Origin: Streptomyces olivaceus
GTDB lineage: Bacteria > Actinomycetota > Actinomycetes > Streptomycetales > Streptomycetaceae
Direction of reading: 5' to 3'
Length of the DNA stretch: 64,000 bases
NCBI RefSeq assembly: GCF_000721235.1
Contig: NZ_JOFH01000033.1
Location: forward strand, 1 to 64,000
Part shown: positions 23,071 through 32,402 of the stretch, one piece after another
How the letters are laid out: the number at the start of each line of letters is the position of its first letter
Numbering within the stretch: position 1 is the first letter of the stretch
Made by a program: the position numbers and the translations under genes
Notes under the pieces: model-generated
Seen by the model: the letters and a program-made list of their open reading frames with translations, nothing else
Databases searched by the model: none
What the model was told of the DNA's origin: nothing

Positions 23071-24660
23071 CTAGTCGCCCACGCGGCTGCTGCCCCGCCC
23101 GACCACGTCGTCCGCACCGTCCGCGGGCGTCGGGACCGCGGCCGCTGTGCCGGTGGCGTCGTCGTCCCCGTCCGTGTTGACGCGCTCGATGATCGCGAGC
23201 CGCTCCGGGGTGTCCTCCGGCCTCAGGTAGCCGACCGCGATGTACAGCACGAGCGAGACGGCCAGCGGGACCGAGACCTGGTACTCGAGCGGCACCCCGC
23301 CGTCCACGCTCCAGTTGATCGGGTAGTTGACCAGCCAGAACGCGACCAGGCCCAGCGCCCAGCTGGTGAGCGCGGCCGTCGGGCCCGAGCGGCGGAAGGG
23401 CCGCAGCAGACCGAGCATCATCGGGATCGCGATCGGGCCCATCAGCCCGGCGACCCACTTGATCACGACGGTGATGATGTCCTTGAACGTCGGCGAGTCC
23501 ACCTGCGTCGCCACCGCCATCGACAGGCCGAGGAAGATCACCGTCGTCAGCCGTGCCGCCAGCAGCCCCGACCGTTGCCCCCAGCCGCGCGCCCGCTTCG
23601 ACAGCACCGGCGCCACGTCACGGGTGAAGACCGCGGCGATGGCGTTGGCGTCCGAGGAGCACATGGCCATGGTGTGCGAGAAGAAGCCGACGATCACCAG
23701 GCCGAGCAGCCCGTGCGGCAGCAGCTGCTCGGTCATCAGGGCGTAGGAGTCCGAGCCGTCCGCCTTCTGGGACTCCACCAGCAGCGGCGACATCCACATC
23801 GGGAAGAACAGCACCAGCGGCCACACCAGCCACAGCACCGCCGACAGCCGCGCCGACCGGGTGGCCTCGCGGGCGTTCTTCGTGGCCATGTAGCGCTGGG
23901 CCTGGTTGAGCATGCCGCCGTTGTACTCGAAGAGCTTGATGAAGAGGAAGGCCAGCAGGAACACCGTTCCGTACGGGCCGACCAGCGGCTCCGCGTGCCC
24001 CTGCAGCTCTGGTTCGTCCCAGACGCCGAAGAAACCGCCGTGGTCGCCGAGTTTCAGCACCACGGCGACGAACATCGCGATGCCGGCCAGCAGCTGGATG
24101 ACGAACTGGCCCAGCTCGGTCAGCGCGTCCGCCCACAGGCCGCCGATCGTGCAGTAGATGCCCGTGATGACACCGGTGATCAGGATGCCCTGGTTGAGGG
24201 TGATGCCGGTGAAGACCGACAGGAGCGTGGCGATGGCCGCCCACTTCGCGGCCACGTCCACGATCTTCAGCAGCATGCCGGACCAGGCCAGGGCCTGCTG
24301 GGTGGGCAGGTTGTACCGGTTCTTGAGGTATTCGAGGGGCGAGGCCACGTGCAGTCGTGAGCGCAGCCGGTTGATGCGCGGCGCGAACAGCTTGGAGCCG
24401 ATGGCGATACCGAGCGCGATGGGGAACGACCAGGTCACGAAGGACGTGACGCCGTACGTGTAGGCGATGCCGGCGTAACCGGTGAACATCACCGCGCTGT
24501 AGCCCGACATGTGGTGCGAGATGCCGGACAGCCACCAGGGCATCTTGCCGCCGGCCGTGAAGAAGTCGCTGACGTCGTCCACACGTTTGTGGGACCAGAC
24601 GCCGATCGCCACCATGACCGCGAAGTAGCCGATGAGCACGGACCAGTCGAGACCGTTCAT
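23071..24660 (-). CDS. Sodium:solute symporter (SSS family)
   Basis: A 529-residue integral membrane transporter with about 13 hydrophobic helices, starting DWSVLIGYFAVMVAIGVW. Family marks include the AGGKMPWWLSGISHHMSGYS segment after helix 1 and the helix 2-4 Na-binding region; residues 1-500 are hydrophobic and the tail acidic (GDDDATG). SSS members import sugars, amino acids, choline or nucleosides with sodium. This one resembles the SLC5-type sugar/inositol branch in overall look, but the substrate is not assigned. The ribosome-binding site GGGGGGC precedes ATG 24660. A 10-bp inverted repeat upstream (24707-24753) may be an operator. Confidence 0.92.
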   Translation of the reverse strand: MNGLDWSVLIGYFAVMVAIGVWSHKRVDDVSDFFTAGGKMPWWLSGISHHMSGYSAVMFTGYAGIAYTYGVTSFVTWSFPIALGIAIGSKLFAPRINRLRSRLHVASPLEYLKNRYNLPTQQALAWSGMLLKIVDVAAKWAAIATLLSVFTGITLNQGILITGVITGIYCTIGGLWADALTELGQFVIQLLAGIAMFVAVVLKLGDHGGFFGVWDEPELQGHAEPLVGPYGTVFLLAFLFIKLFEYNGGMLNQAQRYMATKNAREATRSARLSAVLWLVWPLVLFFPMWMSPLLVESQKADGSDSYALMTEQLLPHGLLGLVIVGFFSHTMAMCSSDANAIAAVFTRDVAPVLSKRARGWGQRSGLLAARLTTVIFLGLSMAVATQVDSPTFKDIITVVIKWVAGLMGPIAIPMMLGLLRPFRRSGPTAALTSWALGLVAFWLVNYPINWSVDGGVPLEYQVSVPLAVSLVLYIAVGYLRPEDTPERLAIIERVNTDGDDDATGTAAAVPTPADGADDVVGRGSSRVGD

Positions 24661-24706
24661 GTGCCCCCCTTCCGGGGTCCGCCTTGTGAACTCCGCTCAG
24701 CTGGTT

Positions 24707-24753
24707 GGCACTTCGCACGAGCGGGGTAGGGGCGAGGCAGGCAGCGAAGTGCC
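24707..24753. promoter_or_regulatory. Inverted repeat upstream of the symporter gene
   Basis: Perfect arms ggcacttcgc (24707-24716) and gcgaagtgcc (24744-24753), 27 bp apart, 47-93 bp upstream of the symporter ATG. It could be a two-site operator or a leader hairpin. Confidence 0.35.
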
Positions 24754-24860
24754 CGCTCATCGTGGTTGCGTCGACGCGGGCACGACAAGGAAGGGGAAGG
24801 TCAAGAGGGGGTAAAAAGGTTCGGCTCACTGACCTCGGTTCATCTATCTGAACCTCTGTC

Positions 24861-24910
24861 CGGACCTTCCCGGACCTTCCCGGACCTTCCCGGACCTTCC
24901 CCGGACCTTT
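24861..24910. repeat. Five 10-bp tandem repeats
   Basis: cggaccttcc repeated exactly four times (24861-24900) plus one variant, just after the stop of the membrane protein gene (24921) and 200 bp upstream of the symporter. The period equals about one helical turn. Confidence 0.85.
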
Positions 24911-24920
24911 CCCGGGGCTG

Positions 24921-26837
24921 TTACCGCAGCTCCTCCGGGCAGGGCGTGCCCCGCTTCAGCCCGTACGGCGCGGCCAGCCGGTAGGTGCCCTCCCTGGGCG
25001 CCACCAGCAGCGTCCACTGGTCGCCCTCGGCGGTCTCCTCCGTCTCCGTGACACAGCCGTTGACGTTCTCGTACGTCTTCGGCGTGCCCTCCGGCGCGTT
25101 CTTGGAGGCCTCCGTCTCCTCGGGCGGTTCGAGCTTGTTGCCCTCGGCGTCGACCAGGCTCAGCCACGGCGAGTACGGCACCCGGACGAGGATGCGCCCC
25201 GGCTCCTTCACATCGATGGTCCACTCGCCCTGCTCGGCGCGCCGGACCTCCGCGTCGGGCTCCGCGAGCGGGGTCGGGTTGGTCACTTGGAACAGCTGCC
25301 AGTTGTCGTCGCCCCAGATCTGCTTCAGGAACGGCAGCCCCCGCTGCACCAGCTCCCGCTCCCGCTCGCCGCCGTCCCCGTCCGGCTCGTCCTTGGGCAG
25401 CACCACGAAGTGCACGGCCCAGCGGCGCAGCCACTCGTGGTAGTTCGCCGAGTTGAGGGTGTCGTCGTAGAAGAGGGGGTTGCGCTCCATGTCGGCCTGG
25501 CGGTTCCAGCCGCGCGCCAGGTTGACGTACGGCGAGAGCGCCGACGCCTCCCGGTGCGAGCGGGCCGGCACGACCTCCACCCGGCCGCGCTCGGCGCCGA
25601 CCTGCTGCAGCTCGTTGACCAGCGGCGCCAGCTCGCGGGCCCAGGACGCGGCCGGCGTGGTGTGGACGATGTCGTTGGCCGACGCGGCACCGATCCAGCC
25701 CACGAAACCGACGATCGACACCACGAGCGCGTACCACTTGCGTGACTTGCGCACCGTGAACGGCAGCGCCGCCACCAGTGCCACGCCGGTGAAGAGCATC
25801 GCCAGGCGGGTGATGTTGGAGCCGATCTGCGAGCTGATCAGCCAGACCAGCAGCACGGACAGGCCGTAGACCGCCGACGTGATCCGCACGGTCTTCCAGG
25901 CGCGCGGCACGAAGGCGTACACCAGCGCCGAGTACACGACCGGGAGGGCCGCCGAGCCGATGGACATCGGCTGCGTGCCCGAGAAGGGGAACAGCCACGC
26001 CGAGAGCGCGACGACGGCGGCCGGCGCCAGGCCCAGGGACCAGGCGCCCGGGCGGCGCTTCTGCAGGAACAGCGCGACCGCGACCAGGCCGACGAAGAGC
26101 CCCGCGACCGGCGAGGACATCGTGGACAGCGCGGCCAGCGGAGCCGCGCACAGCCCCTTGGCCCAGCGCTCGTACCGCCAGCGGTGCGGCCAGCAGAACA
26201 CCGCGGCGACCGCGCCGAGCCCGAACATCATGCCGAGCCCGAACGTCACCCGGCCCGACGCCGCGTTGCACAGCAGCCCGAACAGGCCCGTCAGCGACGC
26301 CCACAGCGGATTGCGGACCGCCCGGCTGCGGATCAGGAGCATCGTCAGCAGCCCGGCCGACAGCGTCCCGGCGATCATCATCGTCGTCCGCACGCCGAGC
26401 ACCGACATCAGGTACGGCGAGACCACGCTGTACGACACCGGGTGCATGCCGCCGTACCAGGCGAGGTTGTACGCCGAGTCCGGGTGCCGGCCGACGAACT
26501 CCGACCAGGCGTCCTGCGCGGCCAGGTCGCCGCCACTGTTCGCGAACGTGAAGAACCAGACGATGTGGAGGGCCGCGGCCAGAGCCGTCACCGACAGCAC
26601 CGGGTGGCGCAGCATGCGCTCGCGCAGCGCGAGGAAGGCCGCCTTCACCGCCGGGGGCGCTTCCGCCCCGGCACGCTCCGGCTCACCGTCGCCGGCGCCG
26701 TCACCGTCGCCGCCCGTGCGCCCACTGTCCGCGCCGTCCCCGCGGGGCGCGGGCACGCGCGGGCGAGGGTCGGCTGCCGGGTCGGCACCCTGGCCCGGAT
26801 CGGCGTCGTCGGCGCGTGTCGGCTCCGCAGTGGCCAC
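24921..26837 (-). CDS. Large integral membrane protein (GT-C-like topology), unknown function
   Basis: A 638-residue protein. The N-terminal cytoplasmic tail (about 70 residues) is Asp/Pro/Gly-rich. About 11 membrane helices follow (from VLSVTALAAALHIVWFF to WYALVVSIVGFVGWIG), with an Ala-Gln-Asp-Ala-Trp/HPDSAYNLAWYGGMHPVSYS loop after helix 1. A roughly 230-residue extracytoplasmic C-terminal domain ends in two Cys-containing segments (VNGCVTE, GTPCPEE). The arrangement resembles GT-C glycosyltransferases and arabinosyltransferase relatives, but I do not see a definite catalytic Asp motif. The GTG at 26837 is preferred (GGGGAG 9-10 bp upstream) over an in-frame GTG at 26924. No close operon partner. 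Confidence 0.8.
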   Translation of the reverse strand: MATAEPTRADDADPGQGADPAADPRPRVPAPRGDGADSGRTGGDGDGAGDGEPERAGAEAPPAVKAAFLALRERMLRHPVLSVTALAAALHIVWFFTFANSGGDLAAQDAWSEFVGRHPDSAYNLAWYGGMHPVSYSVVSPYLMSVLGVRTTMMIAGTLSAGLLTMLLIRSRAVRNPLWASLTGLFGLLCNAASGRVTFGLGMMFGLGAVAAVFCWPHRWRYERWAKGLCAAPLAALSTMSSPVAGLFVGLVAVALFLQKRRPGAWSLGLAPAAVVALSAWLFPFSGTQPMSIGSAALPVVYSALVYAFVPRAWKTVRITSAVYGLSVLLVWLISSQIGSNITRLAMLFTGVALVAALPFTVRKSRKWYALVVSIVGFVGWIGAASANDIVHTTPAASWARELAPLVNELQQVGAERGRVEVVPARSHREASALSPYVNLARGWNRQADMERNPLFYDDTLNSANYHEWLRRWAVHFVVLPKDEPDGDGGERERELVQRGLPFLKQIWGDDNWQLFQVTNPTPLAEPDAEVRRAEQGEWTIDVKEPGRILVRVPYSPWLSLVDAEGNKLEPPEETEASKNAPEGTPKTYENVNGCVTETEETAEGDQWTLLVAPREGTYRLAAPYGLKRGTPCPEELR

Positions 26838-27107
26838 CTGAAGGCACTCCCCGTGTCCCGTCTTCTGCTGTGGGCCGTGTCCCGTTCCGCGACCGGCGAC
26901 TGCCCCGTTTCGTGACGCTAGCACGCACCCGCGCGCCGTGGCTTCCTCCCTTTCGGCTACCCCGCACGGGCGTCACACGCCCTCCAGAGGTCCTCCGTTC
27001 CCGCGCCCCCCGGCACGCGCACGCCCCCGTGGTCGAAGGACCGCGGGGGCGACCGCGGGGCGCGAGGCGCGGAGGCGACGCGCGCCGGGGGAGGGCGGGG
27101 CCGGCGG

Positions 27108-29639
27108 TCAGCCCAGGCGGGTCAGCTTGTCCGAGAACCCGGGCTCGACCAGCTCGTCCCGCAGCGCCACCGGCACCTTGACCGCGCCGCTGGTGCCGCC
27201 GTCGCCGACCGTGAGGCTGCCGACCTTGGTACCGGCCGCGGCCGTGTGCGGCACCTCGTCCGCGTCGAACGTCAGCTTCACGGTCAGTCCGGCCCAGCCG
27301 ACGGCCTTGACGTCCTGCGTGGTGACGACCGGGGTACGGCCGCCCAGGCCGTCGTCCACGTACCCGACGACGGTCCCCTTCTTCACGATGGTCGACGACT
27401 CCAGCGTGTCCTGCGCGGCCCGGATCAGCTTGTCGCTGGAGTCCAGGGCCGCACCGAGGATGGTGTTGTCCGCGCCGCCCGCCGGCTGCCGCACCACGGC
27501 TCCGACGATCGTCCGGGTCTCGCCGTCGACGTCCTTCTTCGCCGCGAAGACGAGGTTGCCGAGCGCGGAGGTGGTGGTGCCGGTCTTGATGCCGACGACG
27601 TCGTTGTGGCCGACCAGCTGGTTCCAGTTGGAGTGGTTGGAGCCCTTGTAGTCGTCGTACGACATCATCGCGGCGACCTCGCGGAACGCCGGCGCCTTCA
27701 TCGCCTCCTTGGCCAGCTTCACCTGGTCCACGGCCGTGGACACCGTCGTGTCGTTCAGGCCCGACGGGTCGGTGTACGTCGTGTTGCCCATGCCGAGGTC
27801 CTTCGCGGCGGCGTTCATCTTCTCCACGAACGCCTTCTCGGACCCCGCGTCCCAGCGGGCCAGCAGCCGCGCCACGTTGTTCGCGGACGCGATCAGGATG
27901 CTCTGCAGGGCCTCGCGCTGCGAGATGGAGTCGCCCGCGGTGACGTCGACCGTGGACTCCTGACCGGCCTGCGACTGCTCCTCCGCGGTCTGGTCGATCT
28001 TGATCTTCGGGCCGTCGGCGCCGCTCTTGAGCGGGTGGTCGCGCAGGATGACGTACGCGGTCATGACCTTGGCCACGCTCGCGATCGGCACCGGCTTCTG
28101 GTCGCCGGACGAGCCGAACGTGCCGATGCCCTGCACGTCGAGCGCGGCCTGCCCGCTGGACGGCCACGGGATCTGGGGCTTGCCGCCCTCGAAGGTGAAG
28201 CTCTCCTGCGCGGTCAGGTCGAGCGTCGGCCGGGGCAGGTCGCGCATGGACTGCACGACGGCGAGGACGATCAGCAGCAGGACCACCAGCGGGGTCCAGA
28301 TCTTGACCCGGCGCACCGTCGTCCGCAGCGCGGTCTCCGGCGGCGGCGGGGTGTTCGTCAGCTCCGCCAGCAGGTCCAGCGGCGGCTTCGGCGGCACCGG
28401 CTGCTGCGTGGTCTGCTCGGACCCGCCGTACGGCAGGGAGCTGGTGGGAGCGGTGCGGGGGGTCCCGGACGGCGGCTTCGGGGGCGTCCCCGGGGGCGTG
28501 CGCGCCGCGAGGTCGTCCGGCTGCCGCAGCGCCACGAACTTGCTGGTCCGCTCGACGTCACGGGGGTGGCCGGGCTGACCCGGCTTGCTGCCCTTGTCGC
28601 CCTTGCCGTCCTTGTCGGCGGCGCTGCCCTTGCCGGGCTCGTCGGGCTTCTCGGCCCTGTCGCTCTCGTCGCCCTTGTCGCTCTTGTTGCTTTTCGGGCC
28701 CTTTTCTTCCTTCCCGGGCACGTCCGGCTTGTCCGCCGCCTTGGGCGGGGCGGCGGCGTCGCCCAGCTTCAGCATCGTCGTCGGCTGGTCGACGGCGGGC
28801 TTGTCGGGGCGCGGCGCCTTGAACACGGCGGTGGGCTGGTCGACGGGCCGGTCGGGGGCCGCGTCGGAGTCGTCGTCCGTGTGGGGGGCGTCGTCCGCGG
28901 TGTCGGGGGCGGTGGTCTCCTCGCGCTTCCCGCCGTCCCGGTCGCCGCCGTCGGTGTCGTCCCCGCCGTCGCCGTCGCCGTCGTCGCTCTCGGGAGCGGC
29001 GGAGTCCTCGGTGTCGCCGCCCGGGGCGCCCTCGGCCGCACCGGGGGTCTCTGCGGGCTTCCCGTCGCCTCCTGGGGCCTTCTCGGCGCCTTCCTCGGCC
29101 TCTCCGTCCTGGAGCCGCGCGTTGGCGGCGGCGCGCTCGTCCGCGGTGGCCACCCAGGCGGCCACGGCGTTCCGCAGCCGACCCTCGCCGCCGCCGGACT
29201 CGGACGCGTCGGGCGTGTCCGCCGTACCGGGCGCATCGGTCCCGGCATCCGCCGCGGTGGACTCCTCGGTGCCGGAGGGCTCCGGGTCTTCCGCCCCCGC
29301 CTCCGCCTTCGCCTCCGCCTTCGCCTCCGCCTTCGCCTCCGGCTCGGGCTTCGCGTCCGGCTCCGGAGGCGCCCCCGCCCCGGCTCCGGAGGCGGCGTCC
29401 TCCGTCTCCGTCCCGTGCTCCGTCTCGCGTACCGACAGCACGCGTGTGGCCGTGTCGACGCCGCCGCGGCTCTCGGGCGATCCCGTGGAGCGCTCCGCGT
29501 CCTCCCGCGTCACCGGCAGCCGCGGATCGCGCGGCTCACTCGCGCCGGTCCTGGCTTCGGGAACCGGACCCGCGCTCCCCGACGTCGGTTCTTCCGACGA
29601 CTCGCGCTGCTTCGACCTGTCGGGGGACTCGCCCGCCAC
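27108..29639 (-). CDS. D-alanyl-D-alanine carboxypeptidase (S11) with long acidic cytoplasmic domain
   Basis: An 843-residue protein. The first 430 residues are low-complexity and charged (Glu/Ala/Asp/Pro; an EAKAEAKAEAKAE tract; two DQPT(A/T) motifs). One membrane segment follows (about 440-462, WTPLVVLLLIVLAVVQS), then an extracytoplasmic peptidase S11 domain. The catalytic set is Ser521-x-x-Lys524 (ASVAKVMTAY), S-A-N in IASANNVARL, and KTG in VGIKTGTTT. It trims the terminal D-Ala of peptidoglycan; the long inner tail suggests docking or phospho-control. The GTG at 29639 has a perfect GGAGGAGG 5 bp upstream. By position it matches SCO4439. A paralogue lies at 39013-40029. Confidence 0.93.
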   Translation of the reverse strand: MAGESPDRSKQRESSEEPTSGSAGPVPEARTGASEPRDPRLPVTREDAERSTGSPESRGGVDTATRVLSVRETEHGTETEDAASGAGAGAPPEPDAKPEPEAKAEAKAEAKAEAGAEDPEPSGTEESTAADAGTDAPGTADTPDASESGGGEGRLRNAVAAWVATADERAAANARLQDGEAEEGAEKAPGGDGKPAETPGAAEGAPGGDTEDSAAPESDDGDGDGGDDTDGGDRDGGKREETTAPDTADDAPHTDDDSDAAPDRPVDQPTAVFKAPRPDKPAVDQPTTMLKLGDAAAPPKAADKPDVPGKEEKGPKSNKSDKGDESDRAEKPDEPGKGSAADKDGKGDKGSKPGQPGHPRDVERTSKFVALRQPDDLAARTPPGTPPKPPSGTPRTAPTSSLPYGGSEQTTQQPVPPKPPLDLLAELTNTPPPPETALRTTVRRVKIWTPLVVLLLIVLAVVQSMRDLPRPTLDLTAQESFTFEGGKPQIPWPSSGQAALDVQGIGTFGSSGDQKPVPIASVAKVMTAYVILRDHPLKSGADGPKIKIDQTAEEQSQAGQESTVDVTAGDSISQREALQSILIASANNVARLLARWDAGSEKAFVEKMNAAAKDLGMGNTTYTDPSGLNDTTVSTAVDQVKLAKEAMKAPAFREVAAMMSYDDYKGSNHSNWNQLVGHNDVVGIKTGTTTSALGNLVFAAKKDVDGETRTIVGAVVRQPAGGADNTILGAALDSSDKLIRAAQDTLESSTIVKKGTVVGYVDDGLGGRTPVVTTQDVKAVGWAGLTVKLTFDADEVPHTAAAGTKVGSLTVGDGGTSGAVKVPVALRDELVEPGFSDKLTRLG

Positions 29640-29842
29640 CGATGCCTCCTCCATGCGCCGCACGACCTGTGCGCGCTCCGAACCCGTACCGGAACCATTT
29701 ACCAGTGTCCTGTGTACGGGGGTAACCCACGCGGTAGACGAGAACGACATACCTACTGGTTCCACTACGAACCGGTCACGCACTCTCGACAGACCAATGT
29801 GAGAGGGGTCACCCTGTCTGTCATCCACGCGGGGAGGCATGG

Positions 29843-30607
29843 ATGGGCAGGAGCCGCAGAACACTTCCGGAGGAGCTTCTGCTGCTGGCGCTGGACCCGA
29901 CCACGGGTACCACCGCACAGCCGCAGTCGCTCGACCTCGGTCTGGCCGGAGCACAGCTGGTGGAGCTGGCGCTGGCCGGACGGATAGCCCCAGACGGGGA
30001 TCGTATCGCCGTGGTGGCCCCACGGCCGACAGGAGATCCAACACTGGACTGCGCGTTGGAGTTGCTGCGAAGGCGTGGCGCTCCCGTACGGGCGGTCAAC
30101 TGGATTGGCGGACCCCGCCTGGGGCTGCGCCAGACCTACCTCTCGCACCTGGAGCGATGCGGCATGGTGCATGCCGTGGAGGGCCAGATGTGCGGGGTGC
30201 TGCCGACGACTCGCTACCAGGCGACGGAGACGGCGATCAGCAGGGAGATCAAGGCCCGTCTCGACTCGGCGATCCGCACCGGCGTCCCGCCGGACCCGCG
30301 GACCGCGGCGCTCGCCGCGCTGGCCCATGCGGTCGGTCTCGGCAAGCACCTCTACCCGGGCAACGAAGGACGCTCGTCGCGGTCCCGGCTGCGGGACCTC
30401 ATCAGGCACGACCCCATGGGCGGCCTGGTGGCGCACGCGGTGATGGACGTCCAGAACGGCGCGGCGGCCCAGCCACGCCGTGCTCCGGCGCCGGCCCCGG
30501 CCGGCCGCCAGGCCGCGGGACCCGGAGCGAGGCCCGCCCCGGAACCCGCCCGCGGTGTTCCGGCGCAACCGCGCCACGGATCCATGGCGCGCGCGGCAGC
30601 CCACTGA
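29843..30607 (+). CDS. GPP34 (GOLPH3/Vps74-like) family phosphoprotein
   Basis: A 254-residue protein. The core (about 1-205) shows the GPP34 start LPEELLLLALDPTTGT, then GLAGAQLVELALAGRI and GRSSRSRLRDLI. The C-terminal 45 residues are a Pro/Ala/Arg tail. The eukaryotic family binds phosphatidylinositol-4-phosphate and retains glycosyltransferases; actinobacterial members are numerous and of unknown role. No signal or membrane segment. GGGGAGGC directly precedes ATG 29843. It is divergent from the D,D-carboxypeptidase gene with 203 bp between. By position it matches SCO4440. Confidence 0.88.
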   Translation: MGRSRRTLPEELLLLALDPTTGTTAQPQSLDLGLAGAQLVELALAGRIAPDGDRIAVVAPRPTGDPTLDCALELLRRRGAPVRAVNWIGGPRLGLRQTYLSHLERCGMVHAVEGQMCGVLPTTRYQATETAISREIKARLDSAIRTGVPPDPRTAALAALAHAVGLGKHLYPGNEGRSSRSRLRDLIRHDPMGGLVAHAVMDVQNGAAAQPRRAPAPAPAGRQAAGPGARPAPEPARGVPAQPRHGSMARAAAH

Positions 30608-30613
30608 GCCGTC

Positions 30614-30715
30614 GCACCGGGCCGCAGTACCGCGCGACCGCGCAGTACGGCACGCCCGCACCACCGCAGAACCGCACGTCCGCACCACCGCAGTAACGCA
30701 CCGCCGCACCGCCAG
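30614..30715. repeat. Degenerate 20-24-bp repeats between gpp34 and scr1
   Basis: About five units of the form cgcac-n-ccgcaccaccgcagta, following the stop of the GPP34 gene. The remaining 250 bp to scr1 holds no gene that I can support; the scr1 promoter must lie there. Confidence 0.55.
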
Positions 30716-30968
30716 TCCCCAAGCCCGGTCACGGGAGCCGCAGGTTCGCGCGGGGCGGTGGGACCCGACCGTACGTCCGGCACGCCCGGACTCTGCGGAA
30801 AGGTTCCGCCGCCCCACGCGGCCACATGAAGGGTGGCTCCCCGAACTGGCGTGTACGCGGCGCATATCGACCGTTTCCCAGCGGTAGAAAGCACCTTGGT
30901 GGCAGTCTGCTCAGCAGCAGATACACAAAGTGGCAAGTATGAGTCACGCAGCCGGAGGTGCACGTCCC

Positions 30969-31826
30969 GTGGCGTCGAGTGTCAATCCCACCGTAAGGCG
31001 GCGTCGGCTGGGCCAGGAGCTGCGCCGGCTCCGTGAGCTCAAGGGCATGACGGCCGAGGAGGTCGCCGAGCGGCTGCTGGTCTCGCAGTCGAAGATCAGC
31101 CGCCTGGAGAACGGGCGGCGCAGCATCAGCCAGCGGGACGTCCGCGACCTGTGCGGGGTGTACGAGGTCGAGGACCAGCGGATCGTCGACTCGCTGATGC
31201 AGATGGCCAAGGACTCGCGCCAGCAGGGCTGGTGGCACGCCTTCGGCGACATCCCGTACAGCGTCTACATCGGTCTGGAGACCGACGCCGAGTCGCTGCG
31301 GACGTACGAACCCCAGATCATCACCGGCCTGTTGCAGACCCGCGCGTACGCCGAGGCCCTCATCCAGGGGGCGTTGCCGGAGACGTCGGTCGCCGACGTC
31401 GAGAAGCGCGTGCAGGTCCGCATACGGCGGCAGGAGCGCATCTCCGCCGAGAACAACCCGCTGCGCCTGTGGGTGGTCCTCGACGAGGCCAGCCTGCGCC
31501 GCGTGGTGGGCGGCAAGCAGGTGATGCGGGAGCAGTTGGAGCACGTCGCCGAGATGTCGCAGCTGCCGCACATCACCGTGCAGGTGCTGCCGTTCGACGT
31601 CGGGGCGCACCCCGGCATCAACGGCCAGTACTCCATCCTGGAGTTCGCCGACGCGGCCGACTCCAGCGTGGTCTACATCGAGGGCGTCACCAGCGACCTG
31701 TATTTGGAGAAGGCACCCGACGTGCAGAAGTACACGGTGATGTACGAGCACTTGCGGGCGCAGGCCCTGAACGTGGAGCAGTCGCGGCAGCGTATCGAGG
31801 ACGTCGCGAAGGAATACGCGCGCTGA
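30969..31826 (+). CDS. scr1: Scr1-type XRE regulator with DUF5753 domain
   Basis: A 285-residue regulator. The helix-turn-helix (about 12-68) contains LRRLRELKGMTAEEVAERL and SQSKISRLENGRRSIS. The DUF5753 effector domain (about 85-280) has the typical YEPQIITGLLQTRAYAEALI, WVVLDEASLRR and LPFDVGAHPGING. Such regulators pair with a downstream DUF397 protein, present here 210 bp on. By position and sequence this is the counterpart of S. coelicolor SCO4441 (Scr1), which affects antibiotic production. The GTG at 30969 is preferred (GGAGG 10 bp upstream); the ATG at 30939 is possible. The same family left a broken copy at 8674-8850. Confidence 0.92.
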   Translation: MASSVNPTVRRRRLGQELRRLRELKGMTAEEVAERLLVSQSKISRLENGRRSISQRDVRDLCGVYEVEDQRIVDSLMQMAKDSRQQGWWHAFGDIPYSVYIGLETDAESLRTYEPQIITGLLQTRAYAEALIQGALPETSVADVEKRVQVRIRRQERISAENNPLRLWVVLDEASLRRVVGGKQVMREQLEHVAEMSQLPHITVQVLPFDVGAHPGINGQYSILEFADAADSSVVYIEGVTSDLYLEKAPDVQKYTVMYEHLRAQALNVEQSRQRIEDVAKEYAR

Positions 31827-31909
31827 GGCCCGTAAAGGCGGCCGGGGCGAACGCGGGCGGCAGATTACACCCCTGCTGCGATGTACTGGAAGACCCACCT
31901 GGAATATGC

Positions 31910-31989
31910 CACTCGGTCGAGTGAATGGCTGCTCCGTGCGGGGAGGTCAGCGAGTAGCGTCGATCACGCCAAAGATCAAACAGATCAAA
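31910..31989. promoter_or_regulatory. Palindrome and direct repeat upstream of scr2
   Basis: A palindrome cactcg-gt-cgagtg at 31910-31923 and a direct repeat agatcaaa at 31973-31980 and 31982-31989 (9-bp period) lie in the AT-richer 210-bp gap before the DUF397 gene. Either could be a Scr1 binding site; this rests on symmetry only. Confidence 0.35.
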
Positions 31990-32035
31990 GGTCATTGGCG
32001 TAATCCGCACTCAGCATCTCGCCATCGGAGCAGAC

Positions 32036-32227
32036 ATGGCAATTCTTCAGGGCGCCCAGGAATCGTGGACCAAGTCCTCCTACTCCGGAGGGAACGGCGC
32101 GTGCGTCGAGGTCAGGTCACCGCTCGTGGCGGCACTCGCCGTCCGTGACTCCAAGGTCACCGCGGGCCCGGTCCTGGCGTTCCCCGCGGACGCGTGGAAC
32201 GCCTTCGTGACCTCGGTCAAGGAGTAA
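32036..32227 (+). CDS. scr2: DUF397 small protein (Scr2-type)
   Basis: A 63-residue protein that is almost entirely the DUF397 domain: WTKSSYSGGNGACVEVRSPL, AVRDSK and FPADAWNAFVTSVK. In Streptomyces these proteins act with, and antagonise or are regulated by, the adjacent XRE-DUF5753 protein; the pair is described as toxin-antitoxin-like. The ribosome-binding site GGAGC lies 4-8 bp before ATG 32036. A strong bidirectional terminator (32330-32378) follows. Counterpart of SCO4442. Confidence 0.93.
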   Translation: MAILQGAQESWTKSSYSGGNGACVEVRSPLVAALAVRDSKVTAGPVLAFPADAWNAFVTSVKE

Positions 32228-32329
32228 GGCCTCCGCGCGCCGTCCACCCGCATCACCGCATCACCGCACCAACAGGCGCCACCACCGCGTCACCGCACCA
32301 CCAGTACCGCCAGCTCCACCAGTACCGCC

Positions 32330-32378
32330 GACGGAGCCCTCTCGACCAGTGCGCCGACCTTGCCGAGGGGGCTCCGTC
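32330..32378. terminator. Bidirectional terminator between scr2 and glutathione peroxidase
   Basis: gacggagccctctcg (32330-32344) pairs with cgagggggctccgtc (32364-32378) at 14 of 15 positions, with a 19-nt loop. It sits between convergent genes. Confidence 0.75.
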
Positions 32379-32402
32379 ACCTTCACCTCACTTCACCTCG
32401 CG